Below, in pieces: positions 34,479 through 50,229 of a stretch of 64,000 bases of DNA (position 1 is the first letter of the stretch; every line of letters begins with the position of its first letter). This stretch comes from Paratrimastix pyriformis (Eukaryota > Preaxostyla > Paratrimastigidae). Under the pieces are notes generated by a model that did not search any database, had not been told where the DNA came from, and was given only the letters and a program-made list of their open reading frames with translations. The position numbers and the translations under genes are program-made. The stretch covers positions 180,001-244,000 of the forward strand of contig JAPMOS010000008.1 in the NCBI GenBank assembly GCA_027972325.1, given 5' to 3'.

Positions 34479-36799
34479 ATGGAAGTTGAACGAGAGGAGG
34501 CGAAGCCCGGCGAAGTGGACGCCCTTCAGGAGGCCGAGTCTGTGCCCCATCCACTTGTCAAATTCACCTCCTCACTCGGCAATCTTTGTTGCATTTTCTC
34601 TTGCCGGATTTGTGGACAATTTGTTCATCCCGGTAAGGCGGTGCAAGGAGGCCGGCAACCAAGCGTACAAGGCAAAGCTTTACCACGATGCTTTGGTCCA
34701 CTACACAAGGGCCATTGGTCTGGTTGACTCGCTCAGCAGCACAAAACCTCATCCCTTTCCACAAAAGAGCTCAACCCACAACAAGTCAGCTACTACGGCA
34801 ACCGTAGTGCTGTCTTTTTCATGCTCAAGGACTTCGAAAAGTGCGTTGCTGACTGCCAAGCCGCCCTAAAGCTCGATCACAACTACGATAAAGCCACCAT
34901 CAGGTTGGCTCGCTGCTATCTCGCCCTTGGGGATTTCCAGCGCACTCGCATCACATTGGCCACTGCTCCACCATCTGCCCCTCGCGCTGAAGTGACGGAT
35001 GTCATTGCCCAGGTCACAGCCGCCGAGCGCCGTGTGGCCTCTGCTCAACGGGCGTTGGACGAGAGCAGTTTTGAAGTTGCCCTTTCTCTCTTCAACCAAG
35101 GTTCGGTGGTGTGGCGCGAGTGGCGTGGGATGGAGCGTCGCGGGGCAGGTCTTGGCATCAGAATCTCATTCCTTGTTCGTTTCTCCGCACAGCGCTGGAG
35201 ACCTCCCCGAGGAGTCAGGCCCTCCTTCTCGGCGTGGGCAAGGCGCAGCTGGGCGCCAAGAAGTTCCCCGAGGCCGCCTCCACGGGCACCAAGCTTCTCC
35301 AGCGGGACCACAGCAACATCGAGGCCTACCTTCTCCGTGCCCGGGCCCTCTTCTACGACGGGGACGCTGAGGCGGCTAAGACCCTCCTCACAGCCGGTAT
35401 GCGTGTCGACCCGGATAACACCGCTTGCCGTCTGGAGGTGAATGTCTGCACTCCCCTCCCCCGTCTACAGGCCTCACTCAAGATCCCCCCCCCCCCCCCC
35501 CCCCCCCAGAAATTCCGGTCCATGGTGAGTCTGAAGGAGGAGGGCAACGCCCACTTCCAGGCGGGCCGCTTCCAGGCCGCCTTCGACACGTACAGCCGCG
35601 CCCTGGCCATCGATCCGCTGGCCGTGCAGATCAACGGGCAGCTGTACTGCAACCGAGCCCTCATGGCCTCCAAGGTCTCTTGCTTTCGGCATCCCTTCCA
35701 TGTGCTCACCCCCCCCTCCTGGTCCTTAGCTCGGCCGGCACGAGCAGGCCGTCGCCGACAGCAACTCGGCTCTTGAGTCGCGCCCCGACTGGGACAAGGC
35801 CATCATGCGACGTGCGGCGGCCTACATGGCCCTCCAGAAGTATGAGGAGGCCGCCCGCGACTATGACAAGCTCACCAAACTGCATCCCGAGGAGCGCGGT
35901 CCGCTCAGCCCCGACCTCCTCATCATGGGGTCTCCCCGCGGCGGCAGGGACGAAGGAACAGCATGCTCATCCGCTCCATCCCCCACCCTCCCTCAGAATA
36001 CCGGCGCCAACTGCACGAGGCCCAGCAGGCCCACAAGGTGGCCTCCCGGAAGGACTACTACAAGATCCTGGGCGTCGAGCGGAACGCCGACGAGGACACG
36101 ATCCGTAAGGCCTACCGGAAGCTGGCGCTCAAGTTCCACCCCGACAAGAACTCGGCCACCGAGGAACAGCGCAAGGAGGCCACCCGCCGGTTCCAGGAGA
36201 TCGGCGAGGCTTTCGACGTGCTCAACAACCCCCAGAAGCGCGCTCGGTTCGACTCGGGCGTCGACATGGACGAGATGGGCGGCGGCGAGGGCCCAGCGGG
36301 CGGCGGGGTCTGTACAGGCGAGGGCGGGCGGGCGGGCGGGCGGGCGGGCGGGCGGGCGGGCGGGCGGGCGACTGTTTGCGGTCTGTTTGCGGTCTGTTTG
36401 CGGTCTGTTTGCGGTCTGTTTGCGGTCTGTTTGCGGTCTGTTTGCGGTCTGTTTGCGGTCTGTTTGCGGTCTGTTTGCGGTCTGTTGGACGGAGACGGGC
36501 TTTTGATCACGGTTGCTTCATTGCCTTCTCTCCACCACCTCTGCGCCCCCCGCCATTCCACAGTCGACGTCAACAACATTTTCCAGATGTTCTTCGGGGG
36601 CGGCGGCATGGGCGGCATGGGCGGGATGCCCTTCGGGATGGGCGGCTTCGGCGGCGGCATGGAGGAGGAGGAGGACGAGCCACCCCCACAATTCCGTCGT
36701 GGCGGAGGCTTTGGTGGGATGGGCGGTTTCCCAGGCGGCTTTGGTGGGGGGCGGCGGGGCGGCGGCGGCGGGATGCCATTCTCAGTGCGCTTCGGCTGA
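34479..36799 (+). CDS. DNAJC7: TPR and J-domain co-chaperone, DNAJC7 (TPR2) type
   Basis: DNAJC7 links Hsp70 and Hsp90 through TPR repeats and stimulates Hsp70 through its J domain. Joining at GTCTGT (near 34539) gives [20 protein letters not shown], and at GTCTGG (near 34721) gives [20 protein letters not shown], classic TPR sequence in both cases. Further TPRs: [40 protein letters not shown] and [20 protein letters not shown]. The J domain is intact at about 36048-36250: [20 protein letters not shown], with FHPDKN (the HPD tripeptide that acts on Hsp70). It is followed by [12 protein letters not shown]. The last exon (36564-36799) is Gly/Met/Phe-rich ([12 protein letters not shown]) and ends SVRFG, close to the FFFQFG end of animal DNAJC7. 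The order TPR-TPR-TPR-J and the C-terminus support this subfamily over DNAJC3. Confidence 0.93.
36324..36485 (+). repeat. GGGC array followed by an 11-bp minisatellite in the last DNAJC7 intron
   Basis: 36324-36370 is (GGGC)n. 36371-36485 is about ten copies of TGTTTGCGGTC. Both lie between the exon ending [13 protein letters not shown] and the last exon. Confidence 0.95.
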
Positions 36800-36954
36800 A
36801 ACCCTTCTCTTATTCTTCCCCTTCGCCACTTTTTCCCCCTCGCCATTTATTCTCCCTTGTCTAGCTGCGTGTGTTGCGTTCTCTTCGGCGCTTTTTTCAC
36901 GAGAAAAATTCTGGCCGAGAAACTCCACCCGACGGGTTCTTCCTCCTGCCTCCA

Positions 36955-41510
<4,556 letters not shown>

Positions 41511-41696
41511 CGACGAGCATCTTTTTCCAGGAGTAAGCACCGCATTTTTCTTGAATTTGAGAAAGAGCACCCCCTCGACCCGAGGACTCTTTGGGAGGAA
41601 AGAGGCACGGCCCGACTCTCGGAGATTTCGCGCGGTGGTGTCGACTGTGGCCCCGCCAAATCTTTCAAATCGCTTGCGCCTCCCACCGGAGTAACA

Positions 41697-42540
41697 ATGG
41701 CCCTTCAGTTCACTTATCACGCCAAGACTCACAGTCTGTTCTCGTCACGACCTCCTTCGAATTCTCACACCTCCGCCGCCAGTTATTCTCGGTCCTGACA
41801 CGGTCAAGCAAATTGGTGGTTTGATCAAGAAGGACGGGATTCAGAAAGTTCTTCTGACGGCTGGCGAGGGATCCATTCGCCGCAACGGTGTCTACGACCA
41901 GGTGGCGGCCTCGCTGCGTGTCGCAGACATCATCCATGTCGATTTCTTCGGCATCCCGCCGAACCCGACGCTCGCCAAGGTTCATGAGGCCGTTCAAATT
42001 TGCAAGTCCCAAGGCATTCAGGCTATTCTTGCTGTCGGTGGGGGATCGACGAATGATGCCTCGAAGGCCATCGCCTCGGTCTGCATTTTTCTAGCCGCTT
42101 TCCTGACAAGTTTCGCGTGGAACAATAGGGAGCTGTCATGGACGGTGACGTGTGGGACTGCTACCTTGGCGCCGTTCCCGCCCCCGAGAACGCTCTACCC
42201 CTCTACACCGTGCTCACCATGAGCGTCTGTCGTCAAATCCCAGCTGTTTTCCACACGCTCACCATTTCGCTCACTCGCCCGCCCAGGGGACCTCCTCGGA
42301 ATACAATGCCGGCAGCGTGGTGACCAACGCGGCCACGAAGGAGAAGCGCGGGACATTCCTGGCGTGCGTCCCCCGGGCTGCCATCATCGACCCGACCCTG
42401 CAGGTGACTCTGCCCTGGCGCCAGACGGCCGCCGGCTCGATCGACACCATCTCGCACCTCCTCGAGCAGTACATGGGGGCCGACCCGCAGGCTGCAGGTT
42501 TGTCGGCGGGATGACTGCCGCGGCAAACTCATCATCGACG

Positions 42541-42572
<32 letters not shown>

Positions 42573-43250
42573 CCAGATACTACATTGAACCTGAACGTGG
42601 CCCTGATCAAGTCAGTCATCACCAATTGCACGGCCCTGCAGGCCCACCCGGAGGTTTACACGCCACGGGCCAACTTGTGCTGGGCGGCCTCCCTGGGAGC
42701 CAACGGCATTGCCGGGTTGGGCCTCTCCCAGGACTGGAACGTCCATTGGGTCTGCTTCCTTCTTCCCCCGGGGCGCATGTCCCCTCCCCTCCCAATCCAC
42801 AGCCTTGCTCATCTCTCGCTCGACCGTACCGGCGACCTCCACCCCTCTCACCAGCTCGAGCATGTCCTGTCGGGCTACTTGCCCCGGGTGACCCACGGCG
42901 AGGGGCTGGCCATCCTCACGCCCCCCTATATGCGCTGGATTGCCCGCCATGTGCCCGCGGCCCGTCCTTCGATGGAGCGGCTCGCACGAGACCTCTACGG
43001 GTGTGGAGTCGATGAGGCCATTGATCGTCTCCAGGTCGGTCTTGCTGCGCCGATTCGCTCATCGGCCTCATGTTTTACACTTTAGGCCCAGTTCCGGGCG
43101 TGGGGAGCACCGTCTCGTCTGAGTGAGGTGGGACTCGCCGAAGGGGATATCGCCGCCCTGGTGGCCCTGTACGGAACCCTCGGGTGCCGATCCGCCGTGC
43201 ACAATTTGACCCCTCCCGAGGTGGAAGCTATTTATCGGGCGGCCCTCTAA
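41697..43250 (+). CDS. Iron-containing alcohol dehydrogenase, butanol dehydrogenase / YqhD type
   Basis: This family reduces aldehydes or oxidises alcohols with NAD(P)H using Fe2+ or Zn2+. Joined at GTCTGT, exon 1 gives HAKTHILGPDTVKQIGGLIK. Later exons give AVGGGSTNDASKAIAS (dinucleotide site), GAVMDGDVWDCYLGAVP, TMSGTSSEYNAGSVVTN (GTCTGT donor), SIDTISHLLEQYMG (metal-binding Asp and His), and NVHWLEHVLSGYL plus VTHGEGLAILTPPYMRWIA, which carry the other two metal-binding His residues. HWLEH appears only if the intron starts at GTCTGC directly after the Trp codon (about 42750). The C-terminus is SAVHNLTPPEVEAIYRAAL. All four metal ligands are present and the length of about 390 residues is normal. 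Family members are common in bacteria and in anaerobic protists, so an old lateral gain is plausible, but it has at least six spliceosomal introns and is fully resident. A C run sits before the exon at 42576. Confidence 0.92.
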
Positions 43251-43365
43251 AATGCGAAGGGAGCGCTGGCTCGTCTGCGGTGCCTGTAAATCCGGCCCGG
43301 GCCGTCGGCCAAAAACCGCAAATGAGCTTCGAGCCTCGGGGAACATAAACTTGCCGGCTCTGGGC

Positions 43366-46095
43366 ATGGGCAACTCATTGTGGGGAGCAATCCAGGAAGG
43401 CGAGAAAACAGGAGACTTTACTGCTCTGCGGAAGTTTGAATTGCTCGATTTGTGCGCAAATACCAACGAGGCTGGAGAAACCCCTCTCCGATATGCAATT
43501 CGGCAAGGCTCCGCGCCCCTTCTCAGAGCCTTAATGCAGGCAGGCGTCGTGCCTAGTCTTTTGGATGCCAAATTTGCCTTCTCTTCTTCGTCTTCCCTGG
43601 ATTGTCTTCAGCAAATTATCTCCTCACTCGATATGGAGAAGCTCCGCCGTGAAGTGGCTCCGGAGAGTCGGCGGCCCTTGTTGGCCACTCATGCCGGTAA
43701 TCTCATATTTCACGTGAACGGTGATAATATTGCCCTGGCCCAGTTGATCGCGGATGTGGGCTTTCCCCTGGACGAACCGGACGAGAGCGGGGTTACCCCC
43801 CTATCTGCGGCGCTCTCAATGGCCAGCCCTCCCTGGGAAATTCTCGAATTCCTCTGTTCCCACCCGAACGTCAACGTCAACCGGCTCACCCCCGGGGTAC
43901 CGCCGTTACTGACCGCCATCCGCTCGGGTAATCTGCGGCTGGGTCCGCCGCTCCTTCTGTTCCGCCCATTCACCACTGTGTCTCCTCTCCTCCAGTGGCG
44001 CTCCTTCTCCATCACGGGGCAGACGCCAACGCCCCGCTCGTCCCGCGGATGACGCCCCTGATGGTTGCCACCGAAGCAGGCCACGCCGACATGATCCGGG
44101 CCCTGCTGGAGCATGGGGCCCGGGTGGAAGCCACCATCTGGTCGGCCATCCCCCTCGCACGCATCCCCCACCCACTAACCCCCGCTACAGGAAGCCCGGC
44201 CAGCCGGTTCATCTCTGCGCCCCGGTCTTAGCCCTGCTCACCAACCGGCCCCAGCTGCTCGATGTCCTTCTCTCGGCCCGGCCTGACCGGCCCGCCTCCC
44301 TGCCCCTGATCCCCGGGACGGGAGTCTCACAGTGGGCTCTGCGCACAGCCGCCGCGATCGCAGTTCCACACCCGGACTCTCTGGGCCCCGACGTGATGCT
44401 CATGCTGCTCATGGCCCGGGCCGGTCCGTTCGGATGGCGATGAACGTCATCCAGACCGTGGCCTCGAGACCCGGAACCCGGTTTTATATTTTCCTCCGCG
44501 TCTCCTCATCTCGTGCCACGAGGGATGACGATGAGGACGCCATCCAGATTGCGCCGTGGGTGTTGCCTCCGGATTGTGGCCACGTGACAGAACATTCTCT
44601 TCTCTCTCGTCTCGTCTTACCAGGCGCGGCGGAAAGCGTTGCGCTTTTTCTGGCTGCCGGCACGTCACCCAACGCGGAGTACCGTGGAGTGAACGCCCTG
44701 GTGGTGAACACGCACGCTGCCGTGGTCTGTGGTCTCCCATCCCCCACATCATGTTGCTCGATGCCCTCCATGCGCCACTCGCCTGATCTGATGTCCTGGC
44801 TCTCTCGCAACCCCCCAGACTCGTGTCCTCCTCCAAGCCGGGGCCGACCCGAATGCCCTCGCCGGTCCGTCCTGCGGGGTTCGCTCGTCCGGCCTGGTGG
44901 GCTGACCGTCAGGCACCTCATCAATCCCCCCCCCCCCCCCCCCCCAGGGCTGCCCTCTGGACGGCCGTCAACCGGGGCCTCGTACATTGCGCCGAATTAT
45001 TGCTTGCCCAGGGCGCCCGTCCGAATGTACCCATCGCAAATCAGTACCCTCCAGGTTCCCCCCCCCCCCCCCCCCCCCCCCACTCCTCCTCCCTCCTCCT
45101 CCCTCCCTCCTCTCCTCCCCCTCCCCCCCCCCCCCCCCCCCCCAACAACAACAACAACCGGGCGCTTCCCTCTTCTCACCATCTCCTCCCTGCCCACACT
45201 CGGGCTCCAGGGGCTGTGAAGCTCGGCAATCTGGCTTTGGTCCGGGCGCTGCTGGCCCACGGGGCCGACCCCAACCGCGCCACTCTGATCCCCGCGGGCT
45301 CCCGCCCATCCTCGGGGATGACGCGCCCTCCCTCGGGCCGTCCGAGCTCTTCTTCAGGCCTCCTGTCCGCCCGGAGCGACAGCCAGACGACCGCGCGGCC
45401 GCAGGACGTTCTGCTGGACTTTGAGGAGGATATCACCTCGGTGATGGGGCCGCAGGCTCCCTTCCTCGATGATCAGCCCTCGCCCCGAACGGCCCCACAG
45501 GAAGGGAAGGTTCGTGTCGGCCACACAGCCATGATCACCCCCACCCATTTCGCCCATCATATCGATCACCCCCACCCATTTCGCCCACCATCCCTTGCTT
45601 GGTTTCACCTCCCCAGGCCGCAGCTGATCCGCCCCCTGACAGCCTGCGGGTCGACACGCCCCTTGTCCTGGCCCTGCAAGGCGGCCGCGCCGACGTCCTC
45701 GACGCCATCCTCAAAGCCCCCGCAACGGACGCCGACCTGAGTCCGCATCCCAACCCCCCCCCCCCCCCCCAAAAAAAAAAAGAGTCTGATTCACCCGGGG
45801 TCTTCCCTCCCGTCTTCAGGCTCTCTGGACCTGGAGCACTACCGGAGCTGCGGCCAGGTCTGCATGAAGACCCCGCTCCTGTGGGCGGTCCAGTTGGGTG
45901 CCGATGCGGCGATCGAGGGGCTGCTGGCCCGGGGGGGTGTCGACCAACCGCCTCTCGGCCGGCCGGCTGCCCCTGCTGGAGGCCATCGAGTGCGGCCTCG
46001 GGCTGGCGGCCATTGAGGCCCTCCTCCAGGCCGGTCTGTCCGAATTCTTCTCTGGGACTGTACACATCCCCGTGGCGATCAACTACTTTGCTCAC

Positions 46096-46128
<33 letters not shown>

Positions 46129-46678
46129 ACTCGACTCGATCCCAGGGGCCAGCCCAACCCGACCCGACCCCCTGGGCAGGACGGCCCTCTTCGTGGCCCA
46201 TCTGCGCGGGGCCCCGGATCTTCTGGCTCGCCTGGCCCCCCGCACGGCACCCACATCGACCCCGTCGCGCCTGGCGCGCTCGCTGGCCGACGGGCGCTGG
46301 GAGGGCCGCCTCTCCGTGGCCGATCGGTTGCACACCCAGTACGCCCTGGCCATTGGGGCCCCCGGGCCGCTCGGCTTCCTGACTGGGACCCATGACCTGC
46401 TGGGGGTCACCGTGCCCATCGTCTTACAGTGCCCCGCTGGCGGTGATGACCTGGCGGGTCAAGCCAACCCGGGTGATGATGACGGCTCGAGGCGGGATCT
46501 CGAGTTCCTTTACCAGGATGGTTCGGCTGTGTACAGGGGTCGGATTGTGGCCCGGGCGGGGCCGGATGGGGTGGGCGTTGGAGCGGTCCTGAGCGGGACC
46601 GTGCACCAATTACGGGGCATGGTGTGGGCCATGGAAGGGGAGGTGCCCGGAAGGATGGAGCTTGGCCGGACCAAGTAA
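43366..46678 (+). CDS. Ankyrin-repeat protein with an unknown C-terminal region
   Basis: The first exon (from ATG 43366, MGNSLWGAIQEGEKTGDF) codes NTNEAGETPLRYAIRQGSAP, a typical ankyrin helix pair, and runs to about 43935. Further repeats: VALLLHHGADANAP with MTPLMVATEAGHADMIRALL (43990-44130), ESVALFLAAGTSPNAEYRGV (44630), LVHCAELLLAQGARPNVPI (44980), LGNLALVRALLAHGADPNRA (45220), DTPLVLALQGGRADVLDAIL (45650), MKTPLLWAVQLGADAAIEGLL (45863) and RTALFVAHLRGAPDLLARL (46180). I count about ten. The C-terminal 150 residues (YQDGSAVYRGRIVARAGPDG, GTVHQLRGMVWAMEGEVPGR) are not ankyrin; a weak resemblance to MORN strands (Y-x-G-x-x) is all I can see. No other domain is visible. Many introns have C runs right at the 3' splice site (44928-44946, 45059-45081, 46099-46127). 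An upstream ATG at 43322 would add a few residues. Confidence 0.85.
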
Positions 46679-46890
46679 ACACTGTCGATCCCACCCACCC
46701 ATTCGCGAGTCCGACAGAGATGTGCGAACTCGACGAAGGCTATTGACAGACGGGTGAGGGCGAAGGAAGGAAGGAAGGGAAGGGCCAAGAAAGAAAGAAG
46801 AAGAAGCTGCGGTTTGACCCCCAAAAACGGAAAACCCGATAAAAACGGAAGCAGAATCGAAGGTCGAGAAAAAAAAAAAGAGGGGAGACT

Positions 46891-47561
46891 TCAAAAGTTG
46901 GGCAGCAGGTACATGGCATTCCATATGCATGAAACCCACAGGCCAACAATGAGCAGCGACCAGAAGGTGAAGACAGGCCAGAGGCCAGCAACGAACCTGC
47001 AAAACGATGGGTGTGGTGAGGATGCGGGAGAACCGAGAGCCGGACCAAATCAAGCTGACAAGAACAAAGACAGTTGAAAGAGGGACAAGAACGGAGTGAA
47101 CTTTTGGCCATTCCGTGAAAGGAATCTTGTGGATGTAGCCCGTCCTGTCAGAAGAAGAGAAATTCGATCCCGAAAGCAATGGGGACGAGCGCAGACCTAA
47201 TGACAACGAATGCTCCCATAGCCACAAAAATGCTCAGCAAAAGAAATCCAATATTCATAAATGTGCTAGAGGGAATCGGATGTGAGAGGCACGATGGTTT
47301 GTCAGCAGCGGACTGGTTTATGAGGGGGTGTTGCCTCACCACAGGAATGAAGTTTGAATAGTACAGAACAAGAACTCCCAAAATTACAAGAAGGGCTGAC
47401 CACACGCGATCCTTCCACGTCACATACGGCATGTTTTCCAAGGTGATTTCTGTGATTGGTTGTTCTTTGGGAGAAGGCACCTGGTCGAGGATGTGCTGCA
47501 CATCGGAGGGAAGGCGCCGCCGGGGCTCGTTTTCGCGTGCCCTCATTGGTGGTTGAGCCAT
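46891..47561 (-). CDS. Four-helix membrane protein resembling TMEM128
   Basis: ATG 47561 starts a hydrophilic N-terminus (RARENEPRRRLPSDVQHILD), followed by RVWSALLVILGVLVLYYSNF (helix 1), FMNIGFLLLSIFVAMGAFVV (helix 2), WPKVHSVLVPLSTVFVLVSL (helix 3) and FVAGLWPVFTFWSLLIVGLW (helix 4), ending CIWNAMYLLPNF. Four exons are joined. Helix spacing, the YY-x-x-F after helix 1, the proline-containing start of helix 3 and W-x-x-F-T/S-x-x in helix 4 resemble TMEM128, a small ER membrane protein of unknown role. The match is by eye and modest. About 170 residues. It lies tail-to-tail with the ankyrin gene (213 bp between stops). Confidence 0.6.
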
Positions 47562-47956
47562 CCCTGCTTTTGGGGCCAGCCACTGTCCACGGGAACGCCG
47601 GAGGGGAAAAGCATCTTGAAGTTCAACGAAAAAGAAGAAACCAACAATAAAAACGGAGCCCAAGATGAGAACATCCCGGAGAAACGCACACGGCCGTCAC
47701 CGTGCACTCACAAAACGAAAACGACCATCGATCAGACAAGCAAAAAAAAAACGGCTCAACGCGATTTCTGCCCGACTCGGTGGGATCGACGACGGTGGCG
47801 GAAGTACATACGAAACCCAAGAATACACATCGAGTCAGAAAGGGATCTGTGGTGGTATGCGAGGTGTGGAGTGAGAGGAGGGAGGGGCATGAGTGGAGTG
47901 GAGCAGAATGGTGGCCGTTCAGGTGGGGTGGGGGTGATGGAAGCGAGTGTGTTCGA
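47562..47956. other. Intergenic region between two - strand genes
   Basis: 395 bp between the start of the TMEM128-like gene and the stop of the phosphoesterase. It is AT-richer than the gene bodies with several A runs (47735-47750). I see no gene. Confidence 0.5.
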
Positions 47957-50081
47957 TCAAAGGATGGTGCATGAGCCCTTTCTAGGTTCGCAGGGGCATG
48001 TCGTTGTTGCCCCGGCACCCTCCACCGGGGCGGCGGCGTTCTTCTCGGCCTTGGCGGCTGCGGCCCCAGCGGCCAGGGCATCGTGGTACGGGTTCGTGTG
48101 CTGCATGTCCCAGTGGGCCTGGCGGATCTCATCGCGGCGTTTCTTGGCGAGCACCAGATCGGTCGTGAAGCGATCCTGCAGGGTTCGCACATCGGCCGCC
48201 GTGCCGACCTCGTCGTCACTGTCCCAGACGAAGGCGAAGTTGCACAGGTTGTAGGGGGCGCCCTTGGTGCGGTGCTGCTCGTGGGGATAGCCACATTGGT
48301 TCGACCGAACCAGCACGCCGCTCACCTGGGTGGCCGAGGACCAGTGGGTGTGTCCGAAGAACCACACGCGCAGCCCGGCCCGGGTCGCGGGGCTCGTAAT
48401 CGAGGGGCTGGCCGGGGTGATACTGACTGTGCCCGCGCTGGCCTGGCTGAGGGGGGGCGAGGTGGCGAGAGGGCTGCTGGTCGACGAGGCGGGCGAGGGC
48501 GGCGGGGCCATGCTGACTCCATCCATGGCATGCGTCAGGCTCGAGACGGAGCTGAGTGATGGGGTGCTGCCCCCTTCGGCCGTGGGGGAGGTGGCCAGGG
48601 TTGTGGCCGGGGTTGTGGCCGGGGTGGCGGCCGGGGCGGGACGGTGGGTCGTCCAGGACCAGCGGGCCATCAGGGGGCTCAGGTCGGTCTCAAAGGCCGC
48701 CGTGAAGAGGTCCTCGGTGTGCTCGTGGTTCGGGTTGGAGTTCAGGATGGGCGCGTGGTGGGTCAGGACGATCACCTGCCCGTCACACACCGGCAGCAGC
48801 AGCAGCAGAAGCCATCAACGCACAGTGGCTCATCCCCCCCCCCACCACCACCACCAACAGACACCACAGACACCACAAACACAACACACAACGCACATGC
48901 CGGACCTGCTCGCCCCGTTGGCATGCGGCCTCAAGCTCGCCCTCGAGCCAGGCCACATCGCACGCGTGCAGGGCATTCGTGTCCTCCACTTGGAGGAGGC
49001 GCACCGCAGGCGGGGTCGCGGCGCCGAGGAAAGGTGGCGGAGCCGACGGGGACCGTGTGTGTGCGGATTCCTCGGGGCGGGGGGGAGTGGATGGGGAGCT
49101 GGTGGTGGGTGCCGCCGGGGCCGCGGTGGGTGTGGTGGGAAATACAGAGGAGGAGGTGGAAGGTGACGTGGCGGCCGCATCAGGGGATGAAGGTGGGGAA
49201 GAGGAGGATGCCGAGATGGGGGATGATGGAGACCCACCGGAAACCTGCTGCTGTTGCATGGACAGCGACCGGCGGTGCCCCCCGCCATCCCTGTGGTGAT
49301 GGTGGTGGGCGTGTTCCGCGTCTTCAAAGATCTCGGCGAAGCCATCCCGAGAGTAGCGCGACGGAGACTCGTCCGGGTCCGGAGGGGTCGATGCCTCCGG
49401 GGCGGTGGTGGTGTTGGAGAGGGGGGAGGGGGAATGGGAAGGTGACGCTTTGGGGTACCGCAGGAAGACGCTGGCGGCGGCAGCAAAGCTGGGCACCGAG
49501 TAGCGGCACCCGCCGTCATCGTCCGGGGGGGCAGTGTCCTCCACGAAGATGCGGCGGTAGTCGTTGAGGGAGTCCATGACAGCTTCGGTCCGGCCGGGGG
49601 GGACGTGGCTCCACAGCGTGCACCCCAGGATTCTCCATCCCTCTTCGATGAGTTCGGAACCACGATCCAGAAAGAAGACGTTCGGATAGATAGAAAAGGT
49701 GGCCGTCAGAATGGCATGGGTCTGAGAGAGTGTAACGACGTTCTGGGAGGGGGAGAAACGAATGAAAGAGAAACTAAGGCAATACGGACAGAGTCGCGGT
49801 GATATGCCTGCCGAGAAAAAAGAAAAAAGAAGAAACAAAGACGGATGAGTGGCACACCCAGAAATCCGTCTTGGATCGACCTCGTGGTTACCAGCGATAA
49901 TGAAAATCTTTTTAAACCTCGGGGCATGCCGAGCAATGAAATCCTGATAATTCTTCAAGCCCTGCCCGAAAGAAACAGAAATGTCGCCGCACAGTGCCAG
50001 ATAGCTTGCATATGGTTTAATATCAACAGGAGGATCGTGGGCAAATTCCAGATGCAAATCCGAGACGACTTGGATCCGCAT
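47957..50081 (-). CDS. Calcineurin-like metallophosphoesterase with a C-terminal CaaX box
   Basis: The start at 50081 gives MRIQVVSDLHLEFAHDPP at once: the D-x-H metal motif. LALCGDIS (GD motif) and IFIIAGNHE (GNHE motif) follow in exon 1. Later come GWRILGCTLWSHVPPG, VIVLTHHAPILNSNP (third metal His) and VWFFGHTHWSSATQV (GHTH motif), so all metal-binding motifs of the family are present. Two Ser/Pro/Thr-rich inserts (about 49000-49480 and 48400-48640) split the fold between conserved strands. The C-terminus is PCEPRKGSCTIL: Cys-Thr-Ile-Leu is a CaaX sequence with Leu last, the type usually geranylgeranylated, and a basic Arg-Lys pair precedes it. I infer membrane anchoring. The substrate is unknown; relatives act on small phosphate esters. 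The gene is head-to-head with Ku70. Confidence 0.88.
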
Positions 50082-50229
50082 CCTTTTCTCCTGCACCCAC
50101 GAGAAGGAAAACGAGATCGAACGGAAGAGTCTCAAGAACGCCGCCGGCTACCCCTATTTTTTTTAAGTCAAACCGTCCGTCCTTTTCAAATGGTGTTGTC
50201 ATTTTTTCCCTGTTTTTTTCGCCCGCTAG
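50082..50229. promoter_or_regulatory. Divergent promoter between phosphoesterase and Ku70, 148 bp
   Basis: It lies between two start codons. It is T-rich on the + strand, with T runs at about 50157-50164 and 50212-50219, in contrast to the GC-rich gene bodies on either side. Confidence 0.5.

Noticed and set aside
46500-46678. MORN repeats at the C-terminus of the ankyrin protein
   Set aside because: Only a loose Y-x-G pattern; too weak to call a domain.
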